From Gammaproteobacteria bacterium (GTDB taxonomy: Bacteria; Pseudomonadota; Gammaproteobacteria; Steroidobacterales; Rariloculaceae), in NCBI GenBank assembly GCA_017577365.1, contig PKRJ01000006.1, forward strand, positions 26,175-90,174: a stretch of 64,000 nucleotides of DNA, in the 5' to 3' direction. Made by a program: the position numbers and the translations under genes. Of the stretch, positions 28,710 to 38,700 are shown one piece after another (the first letter of the stretch is position 1; every line of letters begins with the position of its first letter). Below the pieces are notes generated by a model. The model had not been told where the DNA came from, ran no database searches, and was given only the letters and a program-made list of their open reading frames with translations.

Positions 28710-28930
28710 ACAATGAAATCAAGCGCTTCGGCGCGAAGAGCGGCGCTGCCGCCGGTCACTGCCGCACGCCGATGTCGAGGCGCGGCCGCAGCGGAAACGT
28801 GCGCCGATCGAGCGGCACGGGAGCCGGCCGCCTCTGCCTGATGGGCCAGAAGATAGACAGGCTGAGTGTTCGAGGTTCGAGGAAGGCCTGCTTGCGGTTC
28901 GCTCTCGTTTCGCCGCAGGCGCCGCTCCCG

Positions 28931-29203
28931 CTAGCGGAGCTGGCTGTCCTTGTTGCCGCGCCGGTTGTAGCCGGCGCGCGGCGCCGCGCGTTCCGCGTCG
29001 TCGATCGCGGCCTGGCAGGTCACGCAGCGACGAACACCCGGCAGCGCATCGCGCCTCGCCTTCGGGATCTCGCTGCCGCAGTCTTCGCAATGCTCCAGGC
29101 TCTCGCCCGTCGGCAGCCTGCTGCGCGCGGCGTTGATCGCGTCCTCGACGTTCGCGTCGATTTGTTCCTGAACGGCCCCGTCGCGGGCCCAACCTACGGC
29201 CAT
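28931..29203 (-). CDS. DksA/TraR-family zinc-finger protein (YbiI-like)
   Basis: 90 residues, the usual YbiI length. The opening MAVGWARDGAVQEQIDANV and the C4 zinc finger (CEDCGSEIP ... CVTCQ) are diagnostic, and the end YNRRGNKDSQLR matches the family tail. These proteins resemble DksA, which binds RNA polymerase in the secondary channel, but the coiled coil is short; the function of YbiI-type members is not known. The ATG at 29203 is chosen because the upstream frame is not conserved. It is monocistronic between the receptor and GMC oxidoreductase genes. Confidence 0.88.
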   Translation of the reverse strand: MAVGWARDGAVQEQIDANVEDAINAARSRLPTGESLEHCEDCGSEIPKARRDALPGVRRCVTCQAAIDDAERAAPRAGYNRRGNKDSQLR

Positions 29204-29354
29204 GGCGCGAGCGTAGCCTCGACACAGAGGCTCGGGCAAGACCGTGCCGTTCGGCTCGGTGGGCGAGCGCGACACCGCATTCGAGCATCTCGTCGCCGAC
29301 CTTGCCGCGGTCGCCGCCGCGCTCGATGACGGCGAATGAAGAAACCGGGCAGGA

Positions 29355-31046
29355 TCAGGCTTCGACCGGCTCGCGCGCGTCGGCCGCTTCCGGCGCGGCG
29401 GCTGCACGCCGCTCGATCGGCGCAGGCGCGGGCTTGCCGAGAATCATATCGGACGCCTTCTCGGCGATCGCGACGATGCTTGCGTTCGTGTTGCCGCCGA
29501 CGACGCGCGGATAGACCGACGCGTCGGCGACACGCAAGCCTTCGAGGCCGTGAACCTTGAGCTCGTGATCGACGACCGTATCGTCGCCGCGCGGCCCCAT
29601 CCGGCACGTCGAGCCGGGATGGTGCACGGTGACGAGCGTCTCCCGGATATAGGCTGCGAGGCCGTCGTCGTCCGTGACCGATGCTCCCGGTGCGCGCTCG
29701 CGCGCGTCGTACTTCGCGAACGCTTCGTGCGCGATGATTCGTCTCGCGAGCTTCAGCCCGCGGATCAGCGCATCGAGGTCGGCATCGTCGCTCAAGAGAG
29801 CCGGATCGATCAGCGGCGCCGCGAGCGGATCGGGGCCCGCGAGCCGCACGCGCCCGCGGCTCTTCGGATAGAGACACACGACCGCGACGACGAAACCGTG
29901 CCCGATCGGGATCGGGAACGGCTTGATGTTGCGCCTCGCCGGTTGAAAGACGACCTGCATGTCCGGCCGATCGAGGCCGGGCCGCGTCTTGATGTACGCG
30001 TTCGTCTCGAACAGGTTGCTCGCGAGCGGCCCCGTGCGCTTCACGAGATACTGCGCGATGTTCGCGATGTCGCGCGGCAGCGCCTTCCATGACACGCCGT
30101 ACGACGTCGGGTCGTCCATGTCCATCACGACGAACGCGGAAGGATGGTCGTGCAGATTGCGGCCGACGGCCGGGAGATGGTGCCGGGGCTCGATGCCCCA
30201 CGACTTGAGGTCCCGCTCGTCGCCGATACCGGAATGCATCAGCACGTGCGGCGAATGGTACGCGCCTCCGCAGAGGACGACTTCCTTGCGGGCTCCGAGC
30301 CTGCGCACGCCTTCGCCCGTCTGGATCTCGACGCCGACCGCGCGTCTGCCGTCGAGCAGGATCCGCCGCGCGTGCGTCCTGGTCAGCACCTCGAGGTTCG
30401 GCCGCCGCATCGCGGGCCTCAAGTAAGCGCTCGCGGTGGACACGCGTCGGCCTTTCCAGATCGTGCCCTGCCGGTAGCCGTAGCCATGCGGCTCGGGCGC
30501 ATTGAAGTCCTCGCAATACTCGTAGCCGAGCGCGGCGATGCCGGCGTTGAACGCTTCGCAGAGGCGGTTACGGCTCGTCGGGAAGCTCACGCCCATCGGG
30601 CCGCCCGTCGCGTGGTACGGCGAGCCGGCGTACTCGGGGTTGTGCTCCGAGCGCAGGAAATACGGCAGAAGCTCCGCATACGACCAGCCCGGATTCCCCA
30701 TCGCAGCCCAGTCGTCGAAATCCTGTGCGGGCCCGCGATAGTACGCCATGCCGTTGATCGAGCCCGAGCCGCCGATGACTTTGCCGCGCGGCAACGGGAT
30801 GCGTCGATCGTTCACGTGAGGCTGCGGCACCGTCGTCAGCCCCCAGCCGAACTTCGGGCTCATGATCGCGGCGCCGACGGCCGCCGGGATCCGGATGAAC
30901 GGATGCTGCTCCGATCCGCCGGCCTCGATCAGGCAGACCCGGTGCCGCGGATCCTCGGACAGCCGAGCCGCGAGCACGCAGCCCGCGGTCCCCGCGCCGA
31001 TCACGATGTAGTCGTAGTCTCGGTCGAATTGCGTGCTCGTGTTCAA
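29355..31046 (-). CDS. GMC-family flavin oxidoreductase (choline dehydrogenase-like)
   Basis: 563 residues. FAD-binding Rossmann motif GAGTAGCVLAARLSE near the N-terminus, then GGSGSINGMAYYRG and the second signature CGGAYHSPHVLMHSGIG. The C-terminal catalytic pair is VHHPGSTCRMG (His) and VVGGNTNASI (Asn). The family oxidises alcohols to aldehydes with FAD; the substrate is unknown. No signal peptide, so cytoplasmic. The best start is a TTG at 31046; no upstream ATG fits. The C-terminal 30 residues are Ala/Pro-rich and extra to the family core. Confidence 0.92.
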   Translation of the reverse strand: MNTSTQFDRDYDYIVIGAGTAGCVLAARLSEDPRHRVCLIEAGGSEQHPFIRIPAAVGAAIMSPKFGWGLTTVPQPHVNDRRIPLPRGKVIGGSGSINGMAYYRGPAQDFDDWAAMGNPGWSYAELLPYFLRSEHNPEYAGSPYHATGGPMGVSFPTSRNRLCEAFNAGIAALGYEYCEDFNAPEPHGYGYRQGTIWKGRRVSTASAYLRPAMRRPNLEVLTRTHARRILLDGRRAVGVEIQTGEGVRRLGARKEVVLCGGAYHSPHVLMHSGIGDERDLKSWGIEPRHHLPAVGRNLHDHPSAFVVMDMDDPTSYGVSWKALPRDIANIAQYLVKRTGPLASNLFETNAYIKTRPGLDRPDMQVVFQPARRNIKPFPIPIGHGFVVAVVCLYPKSRGRVRLAGPDPLAAPLIDPALLSDDADLDALIRGLKLARRIIAHEAFAKYDARERAPGASVTDDDGLAAYIRETLVTVHHPGSTCRMGPRGDDTVVDHELKVHGLEGLRVADASVYPRVVGGNTNASIVAIAEKASDMILGKPAPAPIERRAAAAPEAADAREPVEA

Positions 31047-31185
31047 GTCGCCGCCCCAAGCCGTCGCCGATCGATCGCGTCCGCCGCAGGCGCGTGCACC
31101 TGCGCCGTGCGTTGCGCTGCAGTATAACGAAACGACGACGGCCGATCAGACGCGAGGCGACGGCGGCCTGGCAAATGCCGATCCG

Positions 31186-32343
31186 CTAGAGCGCGGCCGA
31201 CGCTGCGATGTCCGACAGGCGTTGGAACCGCTCGATGTTCGGCGCGGGCTGCATCACGCCCGCGGTCAACGCGACGAACGTCATGTCGAGCTCGGGATCG
31301 ACCCAGAAGAGCGTCGAGCCCGAGCCGTAGTTGCCGAACGTGCGCGGAGACGTGAGCGTCCCGAACAGGTTCGGGCAGACGTTCTCGCCGGCGAGGTTGA
31401 AGCCGAGCCCGATATAGGCGGGGTAAGGCTCCCACCCGTGATTGATCGCGATGCCCTTGTAGAGCTCGTTCGGCTTGTCCCCGGTCCAGTTGCGCGTTGC
31501 GAGCTTCAGCATCGCCGGGGACACGATGCGCCGGCCGTCGAGCGTGCCGCCGCGGCGCAGCATCTCGGCGAAGCGAAACAGATCGGGCACCGTGGACACG
31601 GCGCCGACCCACGGCATCTCCGCGTGCTCGTCCGCGAACGCGCCCTGCGGGCCCGGGCAGTTTCGGCTCAGGTGCTCCTGGGGCGGCTTGCCGCGGAAGT
31701 CCGGGAAGATATGCCGTTCGGCGAGATCCTTGCGCACGCCGATCGAGGTGTCCTTCATGCCGAGCGGCGTCAGCACCTCGTCCTCGAGGAGCTGCCGATA
31801 GGTTCTGCCTCGCGGATCGCAGCGCCGCACGGCCTCGCCCATCAGCGCATGGTGCACGAGCGGCGAATAGTGCACGCGCTCGCCGGGCGGTGCGATGGAG
31901 TGGATGTTCTCGCAGATCGCCTGGATGATCTCGTCGAGGCGATCGATGTACATCCCGGGCTTCGGAATCCACACGGGCGGAAGCCCCGACGTGTGGGTCA
32001 GCAAGTGGAAGAACGTCACGCGCTCGCGCGGCCCGCCCTTGAACTCGGGGATGATGTCGCTGACGCGCGTCGTCAACGCGAACTGCCCGAGCTCGATCGC
32101 GCGGAACACGAGCACGTTCGTGAAAGCTTTCGTCAGCGAGAACAGCGAGAAGACCGAATCCTTTGCGAGCGGGAGCGTTTTCGCCTCGTCGCCGTGGCCG
32201 ATCGCCTCGAAGAAACCAAGCTCGCCGTGCCGCGCGACCGCGATCACCGCGCCGAAATAGCGGCCTGCGGCGATATCCGCTTCGATGACGGCCCTGAGAT
32301 GGGCGAGGCGATCCGGATCGAGACCCGAAGCACGTTGAGACAC
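31186..32343 (-). CDS. Serine hydrolase, class C beta-lactamase/esterase fold
   Basis: 385 residues. The SxxK nucleophile motif is SLTK (Ser69, Lys72), the tyrosine motif is HYSPL, and a G-x-G strand appears near NYGSGST. There is no signal peptide, so it is more like cytoplasmic EstB-type esterases or D-aminopeptidase relatives than secreted beta-lactamase. The start is a GTG with AGGAGAGGGGGG upstream. It lies between the GMC and SMP-30-like genes, all on the same strand, which may be one catabolic unit. The substrate is unknown. Confidence 0.88.
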   Translation of the reverse strand: MSQRASGLDPDRLAHLRAVIEADIAAGRYFGAVIAVARHGELGFFEAIGHGDEAKTLPLAKDSVFSLFSLTKAFTNVLVFRAIELGQFALTTRVSDIIPEFKGGPRERVTFFHLLTHTSGLPPVWIPKPGMYIDRLDEIIQAICENIHSIAPPGERVHYSPLVHHALMGEAVRRCDPRGRTYRQLLEDEVLTPLGMKDTSIGVRKDLAERHIFPDFRGKPPQEHLSRNCPGPQGAFADEHAEMPWVGAVSTVPDLFRFAEMLRRGGTLDGRRIVSPAMLKLATRNWTGDKPNELYKGIAINHGWEPYPAYIGLGFNLAGENVCPNLFGTLTSPRTFGNYGSGSTLFWVDPELDMTFVALTAGVMQPAPNIERFQRLSDIAASAAL

Positions 32344-32427
32344 GGACCCCCCTCTCCTTCGGCGAAGGCGTGCTTATACCGAACGCGCCGCTCGATCGTA
32401 AACCTCCCGCGGCACGTCCCCGCCGGG

Positions 32428-33348
32428 CTACTTCGCTCGCCCCAAGTAGCCTTGCGCGATCATCGGGATCGCGACGACCTGATTGCGCGCGCTCGGCGTG
32501 CCCCAGCCGCCGTAGAACACGATGCCGAACAGCGTCTTCTTGTCCGGGCCGCCGAAGGCGACGCCGTGAATGCCCTGCGGGCCCGGGATCGACCCGAGGA
32601 ACTCCCCGTCCGGCGCAAAGACGTCGACGGACGAGCCGGTGGAAACGTAGAGGCGCCCTTCGCTGTCGACCGCCGAGCCGTCGCCGCTCCGTCCGCCGCG
32701 AAGCCGCCCGAACTCGCGCCCGTTCGCGAGCGCACCGTCGGCCTCGACGTCGAACGCGAGCACGACCTCCCCGTTCGTGACGTAGAGCGTCGTCTCGTCC
32801 GGGCTCAGCACGACGCCGTTCGCGGCCGTGATCCCCTCGCCGTACTGCGTGACCTCGCCCTGCGGGTTCGCGTAGAAAAGCCCCGTTCCGGTGACCGTGA
32901 AATAGACGCCGCCGCGAGCGTCGGCGGCGAGGTCGTTCAGCACACCGCCGACGCACTCGAGCGGCTCGCCGCGAAACGAGGCCGCGAGCTCCCTGCGCTC
33001 GGGCTCGAGCTGAATGATCCCCGAGCGCAATCCGCGCGCGGCGACGAACAGCGCGCCGGTCTTGTTGCGCGACAGCGCGCCGCCGGTCCGCGTGTCCTCG
33101 TGAATGATCTCGGCGAGCCCGGTCGCCGGGTCGAGGCGCATCACGTTGCTCGCATCGTTGTTCGCGAAGAGCATCCTGCCGCCGTCGTCCGCGATGATGC
33201 CGTCCGCATTGTTGCCTTCCCAGGACCAGACGACGCGCCATGTCTCGCCGCCCGCGATCACGCCTGGAATCTCGGTCGACGTCGGCAGCGCAGGCGGCGG
33301 AGGCGGCGCGGCGTCGGCGGCGGAGCCGCTCCGCCCGCCGCCGAGCGA
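32428..33348 (-). CDS. SMP-30/gluconolactonase-like beta-propeller protein, 5' truncated
   Basis: The frame runs from the insertion junction to a stop at 32428, 307 codons, with no native start. A Gly/Ala then Pro-rich stretch (AAPPPPPALP) leads into TEIPGVIAGGETW and a six-bladed propeller. Blades show NADGIIADDGGRMLFANND, DLAADARGGVYFT, AANGVVLSPDETTLYVTNG and GVAFGGPDKKTLF. The family includes lactonases and metal-dependent esterases. The missing part is probably the signal peptide, since relatives are exported. GTG at 33261 is a possible internal start. Co-directional with the serine hydrolase gene. Confidence 0.8.
   Translation of the reverse strand, partial: SLGGGRSGSAADAAPPPPPALPTSTEIPGVIAGGETWRVVWSWEGNNADGIIADDGGRMLFANNDASNVMRLDPATGLAEIIHEDTRTGGALSRNKTGALFVAARGLRSGIIQLEPERRELAASFRGEPLECVGGVLNDLAADARGGVYFTVTGTGLFYANPQGEVTQYGEGITAANGVVLSPDETTLYVTNGEVVLAFDVEADGALANGREFGRLRGGRSGDGSAVDSEGRLYVSTGSSVDVFAPDGEFLGSIPGPQGIHGVAFGGPDKKTLFGIVFYGGWGTPSARNQVVAIPMIAQGYLGRAK
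33342..33348. repeat. 7-bp direct repeat, right copy, at the insertion junction
   Basis: CGAGCGA, identical to 19188-19194. To its left is the SMP-30-like gene and to its right the N-terminal part of ureohydrolase B. Confidence 0.8.
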
Positions 33349-34217
33349 GAACCGTCGCGCTCGGCGTTGTGGTGCGCGCCGAAATGCACGACGCCGAGCG
33401 GCTCGCCGGGACGCACGTCGCGCACGGCCTTGACGCTCGGATACATGAGCGAGTGATCGCCGCCGACGAGGAACGGCACGGCGCCCGCGGCGACGACGTC
33501 GAGCACCATGTCGTAGGCATGATCGAGACCGCGCTCGAGGCTCATTCGATCGACGGCGAAGTCGCCGTAATCGACGATGTTCAGCACGGCGCCCGGATCG
33601 ATCATCGAGTAGAGGTCGCGATCGGCGATGCCGTGCATCGCGCGCATCGCGTTCGGACCGTTGCGAGCGTCCCGCTTTCCGCTGCTCATGTTCTGCGGGA
33701 TGCCGGCGATCGCGACGTCGACCGCACCGGCGACGAGATCCTCGGGAGTCAGCGCCACGGGCGCGCCGGCGAACGTGGGTATGCCTCCTCTCTCGTAGAT
33801 GTAACGCTTGACGCTGAAGGGGCCCGGCGCGCGCTCGAGCTCGTCGAGGGCGCGCGGCTTCAGCACCTTGAACGAGTTGAACTGCGGCGACTCGGGATTC
33901 AACGGAATCGCACCCATGTCCTCGCCGGGCCGGTAGGCGAACGCGGCCACCGCGGCCATCATGTCGGCGACGAGCTGTCTCACCTCGTCCGGCGACCGCC
34001 GCTCGAGCTCCTCGACGAGCTTTCCGCGACTCGGAAAGAGCCGCAGGGGACCCGGCCCTTCGAGAAACTCGCGCTGCTTCGGAGAGAGCGCCTTCAGCTT
34101 GTGCTCGAGGCTCGGCTCGACCGGCGCGGTCACGTCGTCGGCCGATGCCGTCGCGCCTCCGAGCTGCAGCAAGCAGAAAGTCGCGGCGAACAGGAAGCCG
34201 CGCGTTGTCTTCGTCAT
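33342..34217 (-). pseudogene. Ureohydrolase B, N-terminal part (pseudoenzyme-like)
   Basis: 292 codons: signal peptide (AATFCLLQLGGATASAD), an N-terminal extension like that of ureohydrolase A, and the first part of the catalytic domain. GGDHS is intact (His255), but the metal motif reads HFGAHHN where A has HFDAHYD, so Asp280 is Gly and Asp284 is Asn. Numbering matches A exactly to this point. Beyond the junction the frame runs on 28 unrelated codons to TGA at 33258. Joined to 18645-19187 it makes a 472-residue protein, against 474 for A. The ATG overlaps the A stop (34214-34217), so it was co-translated with A. Confidence 0.85.
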
Positions 34218-35638
34218 CGTTCGTTCTCCTCGCGGCGACCGTCCTGCGCGTGATCGAGCGTCACGGGATTCAGGTAGTGCGGCTCCGTGAGCCCGAGCTT
34301 TCTCATGGCGATTCCGGTCAGGCATGCCTTGACGATGAACGCGCTGTGCAGGCTCGTCACATACGTCGGATCGAGCTCGGGAGCGACCTCGACCAGGTCG
34401 AAGCCGACCATGTCGTTCTCCGCGCAGAGCCGACGCACGATCGGAATCGCCTCCCGCGGCGTCAGCCCGCCCGGCACCGGCGTCCCGGTGCCGGCGATGT
34501 ACGACGGGTCGAGCACGTCCACGTCGAACGAGATGAAGAGCCTGCGGCCGTTCGCTTTGGCCTCCGCCAGGACCTCCTCGAGAACGTGGTCCCATCCGTA
34601 CCGCTCGACCTCGGCCATCGTGTGATAGCGGAAGCCTTCCTCGCGCATCCATCGGTACGTCTTTTCGTCCGGTCCGCTCGCGCGCAGACCGACCTGGATG
34701 TAATCGCCGCCCTTGATGAGGCCTTCCGACAGCAAGCGATAGATCGGCTGCCCGTGATCGATGAGATGAGGCCGGTTGCGTCCGATGTCGTAGTGGGCGT
34801 CGAAGTGAATGATCGTGACGTTGCCTTTGCCGTACACGTCGATCATCGCGGCGACGTCCGGATACTCGAGCGAGTGATCGCCGCCGATGATCACGGGAAT
34901 CGCGCCCGTCTGGGCGATCTCTCTGACCACCTCGCGCACGTGCTGCATGCTGCGCTCCGTGCTGTCGTTGTCGATGGCGATGTCGCCGTAGTCGACGATG
35001 TTGAGCACCTCCGACGGGTTCACCTGCGTATACTGGTCGTTGCCCGCCATGTAACGGCCCATGAGCCGCAGCGCGAGCGGGCCGTGGTCAGCGTCCCGCC
35101 AACCGGACCCCATGTTGAGCGGCGCGCCGACGATCGCCACCTCGACGTTACCGGCGACGAGATCTTCGGGCGTCAGCGCTACCGGCGCGCCCGCGAACGT
35201 CGGAATGCCGCTCCCGCCTCCCATGTAGCGCGAAAGGTCGATCGGTCCAGGCTCCCGAGGCGGATCGAAGCTTCGCGGCCGGCGAATCTTCCATGCGTTG
35301 AAGGTCGGCGATTCGGTATTCAGCGGGATCGCGGCGAAGTCACGGTCTGCCTCGAATTTCTGTTGACGCTCGACCCACATCATCGCGTCGACGTACGCCT
35401 TGACCTCCTCGGGCGAGCGCTTTTCGAGCGCTTCGATCAGCTTTTCTCGGCTCGGCGCGAACCGCTCGACGAAATCGCTTCCGAGGAACTCGCGCTGCTC
35501 GGGAGTGAGCAGCTCGAGCTTGGGGCGCAGCGAGTCCGGAAGATCGACCTGCGCGATCGCGGGAGCGGCCACGGCCGAGATACAGGCCGCGGCGGCGTGG
35601 CGCGCGAGCCGGCGCGCCGATGAAGCACGAACATGCAT
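34214..35638 (-). CDS. Exported ureohydrolase A (agmatinase/arginase family), all metal ligands present
   Basis: 474 residues, about 150 longer than typical agmatinases. Signal peptide (AAACISAVAAPAIAQ) then an N-terminal extension to residue about 150. The ureohydrolase domain starts near GIPTFAGAPVALTPEDL. The six ligands of the binuclear metal site are all there: His255 (GGDHS), Asp280, His282 and Asp284 (DAHYD), Asp372 and Asp374 (FDVDVLDP). It should hydrolyse a guanidino compound to urea and an amine, in the periplasm. Agmatine is the common substrate of the family, but nickel-dependent guanidine hydrolases belong here too. It follows the large TonB receptor by 83 bp and overlaps ureohydrolase B. 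Confidence 0.88.
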   Translation of the reverse strand: MHVRASSARRLARHAAAACISAVAAPAIAQVDLPDSLRPKLELLTPEQREFLGSDFVERFAPSREKLIEALEKRSPEEVKAYVDAMMWVERQQKFEADRDFAAIPLNTESPTFNAWKIRRPRSFDPPREPGPIDLSRYMGGGSGIPTFAGAPVALTPEDLVAGNVEVAIVGAPLNMGSGWRDADHGPLALRLMGRYMAGNDQYTQVNPSEVLNIVDYGDIAIDNDSTERSMQHVREVVREIAQTGAIPVIIGGDHSLEYPDVAAMIDVYGKGNVTIIHFDAHYDIGRNRPHLIDHGQPIYRLLSEGLIKGGDYIQVGLRASGPDEKTYRWMREEGFRYHTMAEVERYGWDHVLEEVLAEAKANGRRLFISFDVDVLDPSYIAGTGTPVPGGLTPREAIPIVRRLCAENDMVGFDLVEVAPELDPTYVTSLHSAFIVKACLTGIAMRKLGLTEPHYLNPVTLDHAQDGRREENER

Positions 35639-35721
35639 CGCTCGAGTCCTGTCCTTGTTCGTTTCGCGCGGCCGGCCGGGTGCGCTGTGCCGCACGCGTT
35701 CGGCCGGCCGACGCCGTTGCA

Positions 35722-38700
35722 CTAGAGCCTGAAGTTCACGCCGACGTAGAACGCCCGGCCGACGGGGCTGACCGGATACGACCGCTCCGTCACGAAGGGC
35801 TTCACGTCGGTGACGTTGGCGATACCGCCGTAGAGCCGCAGCCTGTCGCTCGCGTCGTACGCACCGCTGACGTTGTGGATGAGCACGTCGTCCGTGAAGG
35901 CAGCCGGGCCGAAGTTCTGCAGCGCCGTTTCGATCTCACCGCCGTCCTCGTATCCGAGCACCTGCTCGCTCAAGTACTGCGTCTGCCAGGACGCCGAGAT
36001 TCGACCGGTCGAGACGTTCACGGAAAGCTGCGAAGACCATTCGGGCCGGCGCATCTCGCCGAGCTCGTCGTCGATCGACGGAGGTTCGCCCGGATTCGTC
36101 GGCTCGATGAACTTCAGCTTGTTCTGTTTCGTCACGATACCGTCGATTCCGACGATGAATCGTCCGGCTTCCAGCGTGTAAGACGCGTTGAAATCCCAGC
36201 CCGACGCCTCGGCGGCGCCGAAGTTCAGCATGGTCTGACGTAGGAACGTGAATCCGCCCGCCTGCGCCGAGGTCGGATTCGAGTTTCGCTGGATCAGCTC
36301 GCAGAACGGATTGTTGATCGACGGCGCGTCGTAACAGCCGTTGACGATGTTCTGCGCGGAGATGCTGGAGATCGCGTCGTCGATGACGATATCCCAATAG
36401 TCGAGCGACAGAACCAGGCGGTCGACCTTCGGCGGCTGGAGCACGACTCCGAAAGTCTTCGTCGTCGCGTCTTCCGGCTCGAGATTGGGATTTCCGCCTA
36501 TGACTCCCGGGAAGCCGGCCGACAGCGGATCGTCGAAGATGTAGTTGCCGGAGGCATCGAAGACGTTCTCCAGAGGCACGTTGAACGACGCGAGGTGAGC
36601 GACGCAGTTCGCCTGCCTGAGCGCGGGATCGGGCGCCTGGGAGATCTGGCCGGCGTCGCACGGATCCACGGGGCGGAAACGCTGACCCTGCTCAGGCGAG
36701 TACAGCTCGAACAGGTTCGGTACTCGTATCGCCCTGCTGTAGTTCGCGCGGAAACGAACGTCGCTCACCGGCGCCCAGACCAAGCCGTAGCGATACGTCG
36801 TGTTATTGCCGAACGTCGAGTAGTCGGCTCGCCGCACGGCCGCGTCGATCGTCAACTCGTCCGCGAAAGGCTTCGACGCGAGCAAGGGCAACGAGAGCTC
36901 CGCGAACACGTCCCACACGTCGTAGCTCGCATCGGTATTCGCGAGCGTCGTCGACGGATCCGCGCCGAGCGCGGCGGCATTGCTCACGTCGCCGACGAAA
37001 TCTCCAGGGGAGTAGGGCGTGCCGTCCGGCGTGACGCCGGCCACCTGAATGATGCCGCGATCGTACTCGTCGAACGTCTGCCGGCTTTTCTCTTCACGCC
37101 ATTCCGCGCCGAGCACGAAACCGACCGGACCGCCGGGCAGGGAGAACAGCCGACTGCTGTCGCCGCTGATGAAGCCCGTGACGACGCTCTGCTCGATGCT
37201 CTCCTCGACAATCCGGTCATACGTGAAGAAGTCGATCGCTTCCTGGCTGATCGCGCCGCGTCCGCCCCAGATGTTCGCCGGTTTACACTGCCTGTCGCCC
37301 GGCGTGAACGTGAAGAAGGGAGAAGGCGCGCCGCCGCCCACGTAGGTCGGAATGTTGAAGGGGGTCGTCGGAGGATACGCGGTAAGATCGAGATCCGAGC
37401 GACAGACGGGCTCGCCCGTCTCCGGATGCGTGACGACGTCGATCGCGGCGAAGAAGCGGTCCGTGATCATCGCCTCGCGATCGATCAGCTTTCGCTCGAA
37501 CCGACCGAAATTCGCCGAGATCTCGTAATCGAGCGCGGGCTTGTCGAAGGAGCCGCGAGCGCCGGTTACCAACCTGTATGTCGTGCGCTCGTTCGTCGAG
37601 ATGTTCGGCCCCCAATCGTCGGAATCGCGGGAAATGTACAGGCCGCCGGGCCCCACGACAGGATGACCTTCGTTGTCGGCATAGGGCTTCAGCGCTTCCG
37701 GCAAGAACGGGTTGTCCGGCGCGCCGTAGAGCAAATCCGTGAAATTGTGGCCGCCGCCGCCGAACTCCACCTCGTGATAGACGTATTTCGATTCCCAGAA
37801 AAGCTCCGCTTTGGGCGAGAACTCGTAACGGCCGTTGAAATTGACCGCGTACTTTTCCTCCTTGGGCAGAACGTAGGGCGAGTTCGGCGCGATGAAGCTC
37901 TGCGATGCCCCGAACTGGTTGAAGTTGCTGGCTATCAAGCCGTCCTTGTACGGAACGGGATTGCCGGACTCGTCGAGAAACCAGCACCCGCCGGCTCCGC
38001 CGAACGAAGCCGCGCCCGCGAACGTGGAGTTGTATCCGGTAAAGCTCTGCAGGCAATCGGGCGTGCCGTCGCCGTCGACATCCGGCTCCGCGCCGAGGGG
38101 AATCGAGCCGGTGCCGAAAGTGCCGATGGCGACGACGCCGTAAGGCGACGTCACGTTGAACGTCCGCCCGGGCAAGAAGACTCGCGGGGGCGCGGTCGCC
38201 GCTCTTTCGATCAACGCGAGCTCGGCTGCAGTCAACGCAGGCGTTTCACCGAATGCCTGCTCGTACTGCGCAATGAAGCTCTCCGCGGTCGGAATGCGTA
38301 ACCCGGCCGGATACAAGCCGGTGTTGGAGAAGTCGTAGTATCTGCTGAAGTTCGGCGTCGACGCCGCATCGATGTCGCCGTGCTGAAAACGCAGAGCGGG
38401 GTTCGCGTCGTCGTCGTGCATGCCGTCGTTCGCGAGAAAGTCGCGATCACCCTGACGCAGCCCGGCGCTGTACTCGTGCTGGAACGAGACGATCACGTTT
38501 CCGTGTCGCTCGTTGAAGTTCCGGCCGAAGAGCAGGCTGAGGCTCGACGTCTCCGCGTCGCCTTCGCCGGAGACGCCCGGACGGAGATCGAGCTCGAATC
38601 CCTCGAAGTCGTCTTTGAGCACGATGTTGACGACGCCGGTCACCGCGTCGGCTCCGTACACCGCGGACGCACCGCCGGTGAGCACCTCGACGCTTTCGAT

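Larger units (their letters stand above)
19188..33341. other. 14,154-bp segment inserted in the ureohydrolase B gene
   Basis: The segment plus one CGAGCGA copy interrupts ureohydrolase B between codons 292 and 293. It contains ten genes. The left-end gene (VOC protein, plus strand) and the right-end gene (SMP-30-like, minus strand) both point inward and lack their N-termini, so the segment is a cut-out piece of chromosome rather than a unit with natural ends. The two ends show no terminal inverted repeats, and no transposase, integrase or phage gene is inside. Closing the ends into a circle does not restore either truncated gene. It may be a rare capture event joined by microhomology, or a double chimera in the assembly. 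Confidence 0.75.

Noticed and set aside
28603-28930. Cobalamin riboswitch upstream of the BtuB-like receptor
   Set aside because: I found no B12-box or conserved core; the gap is AT-rich with an inverted repeat only.
19188-33341. Interpretation of the insert as a transposon or integrative element
   Set aside because: No transposase, integrase or phage gene is inside, the ends have no inverted repeats, and both end genes are truncated. The 7-bp repeat is compatible with microhomology.
19188-33341. Interpretation as an inversion or as an integrated circle
   Set aside because: Reversing the segment or joining its ends does not restore the VOC or SMP-30-like N-termini; a stop codon appears in the SMP-30 frame. 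Deletion alone restores a gene.
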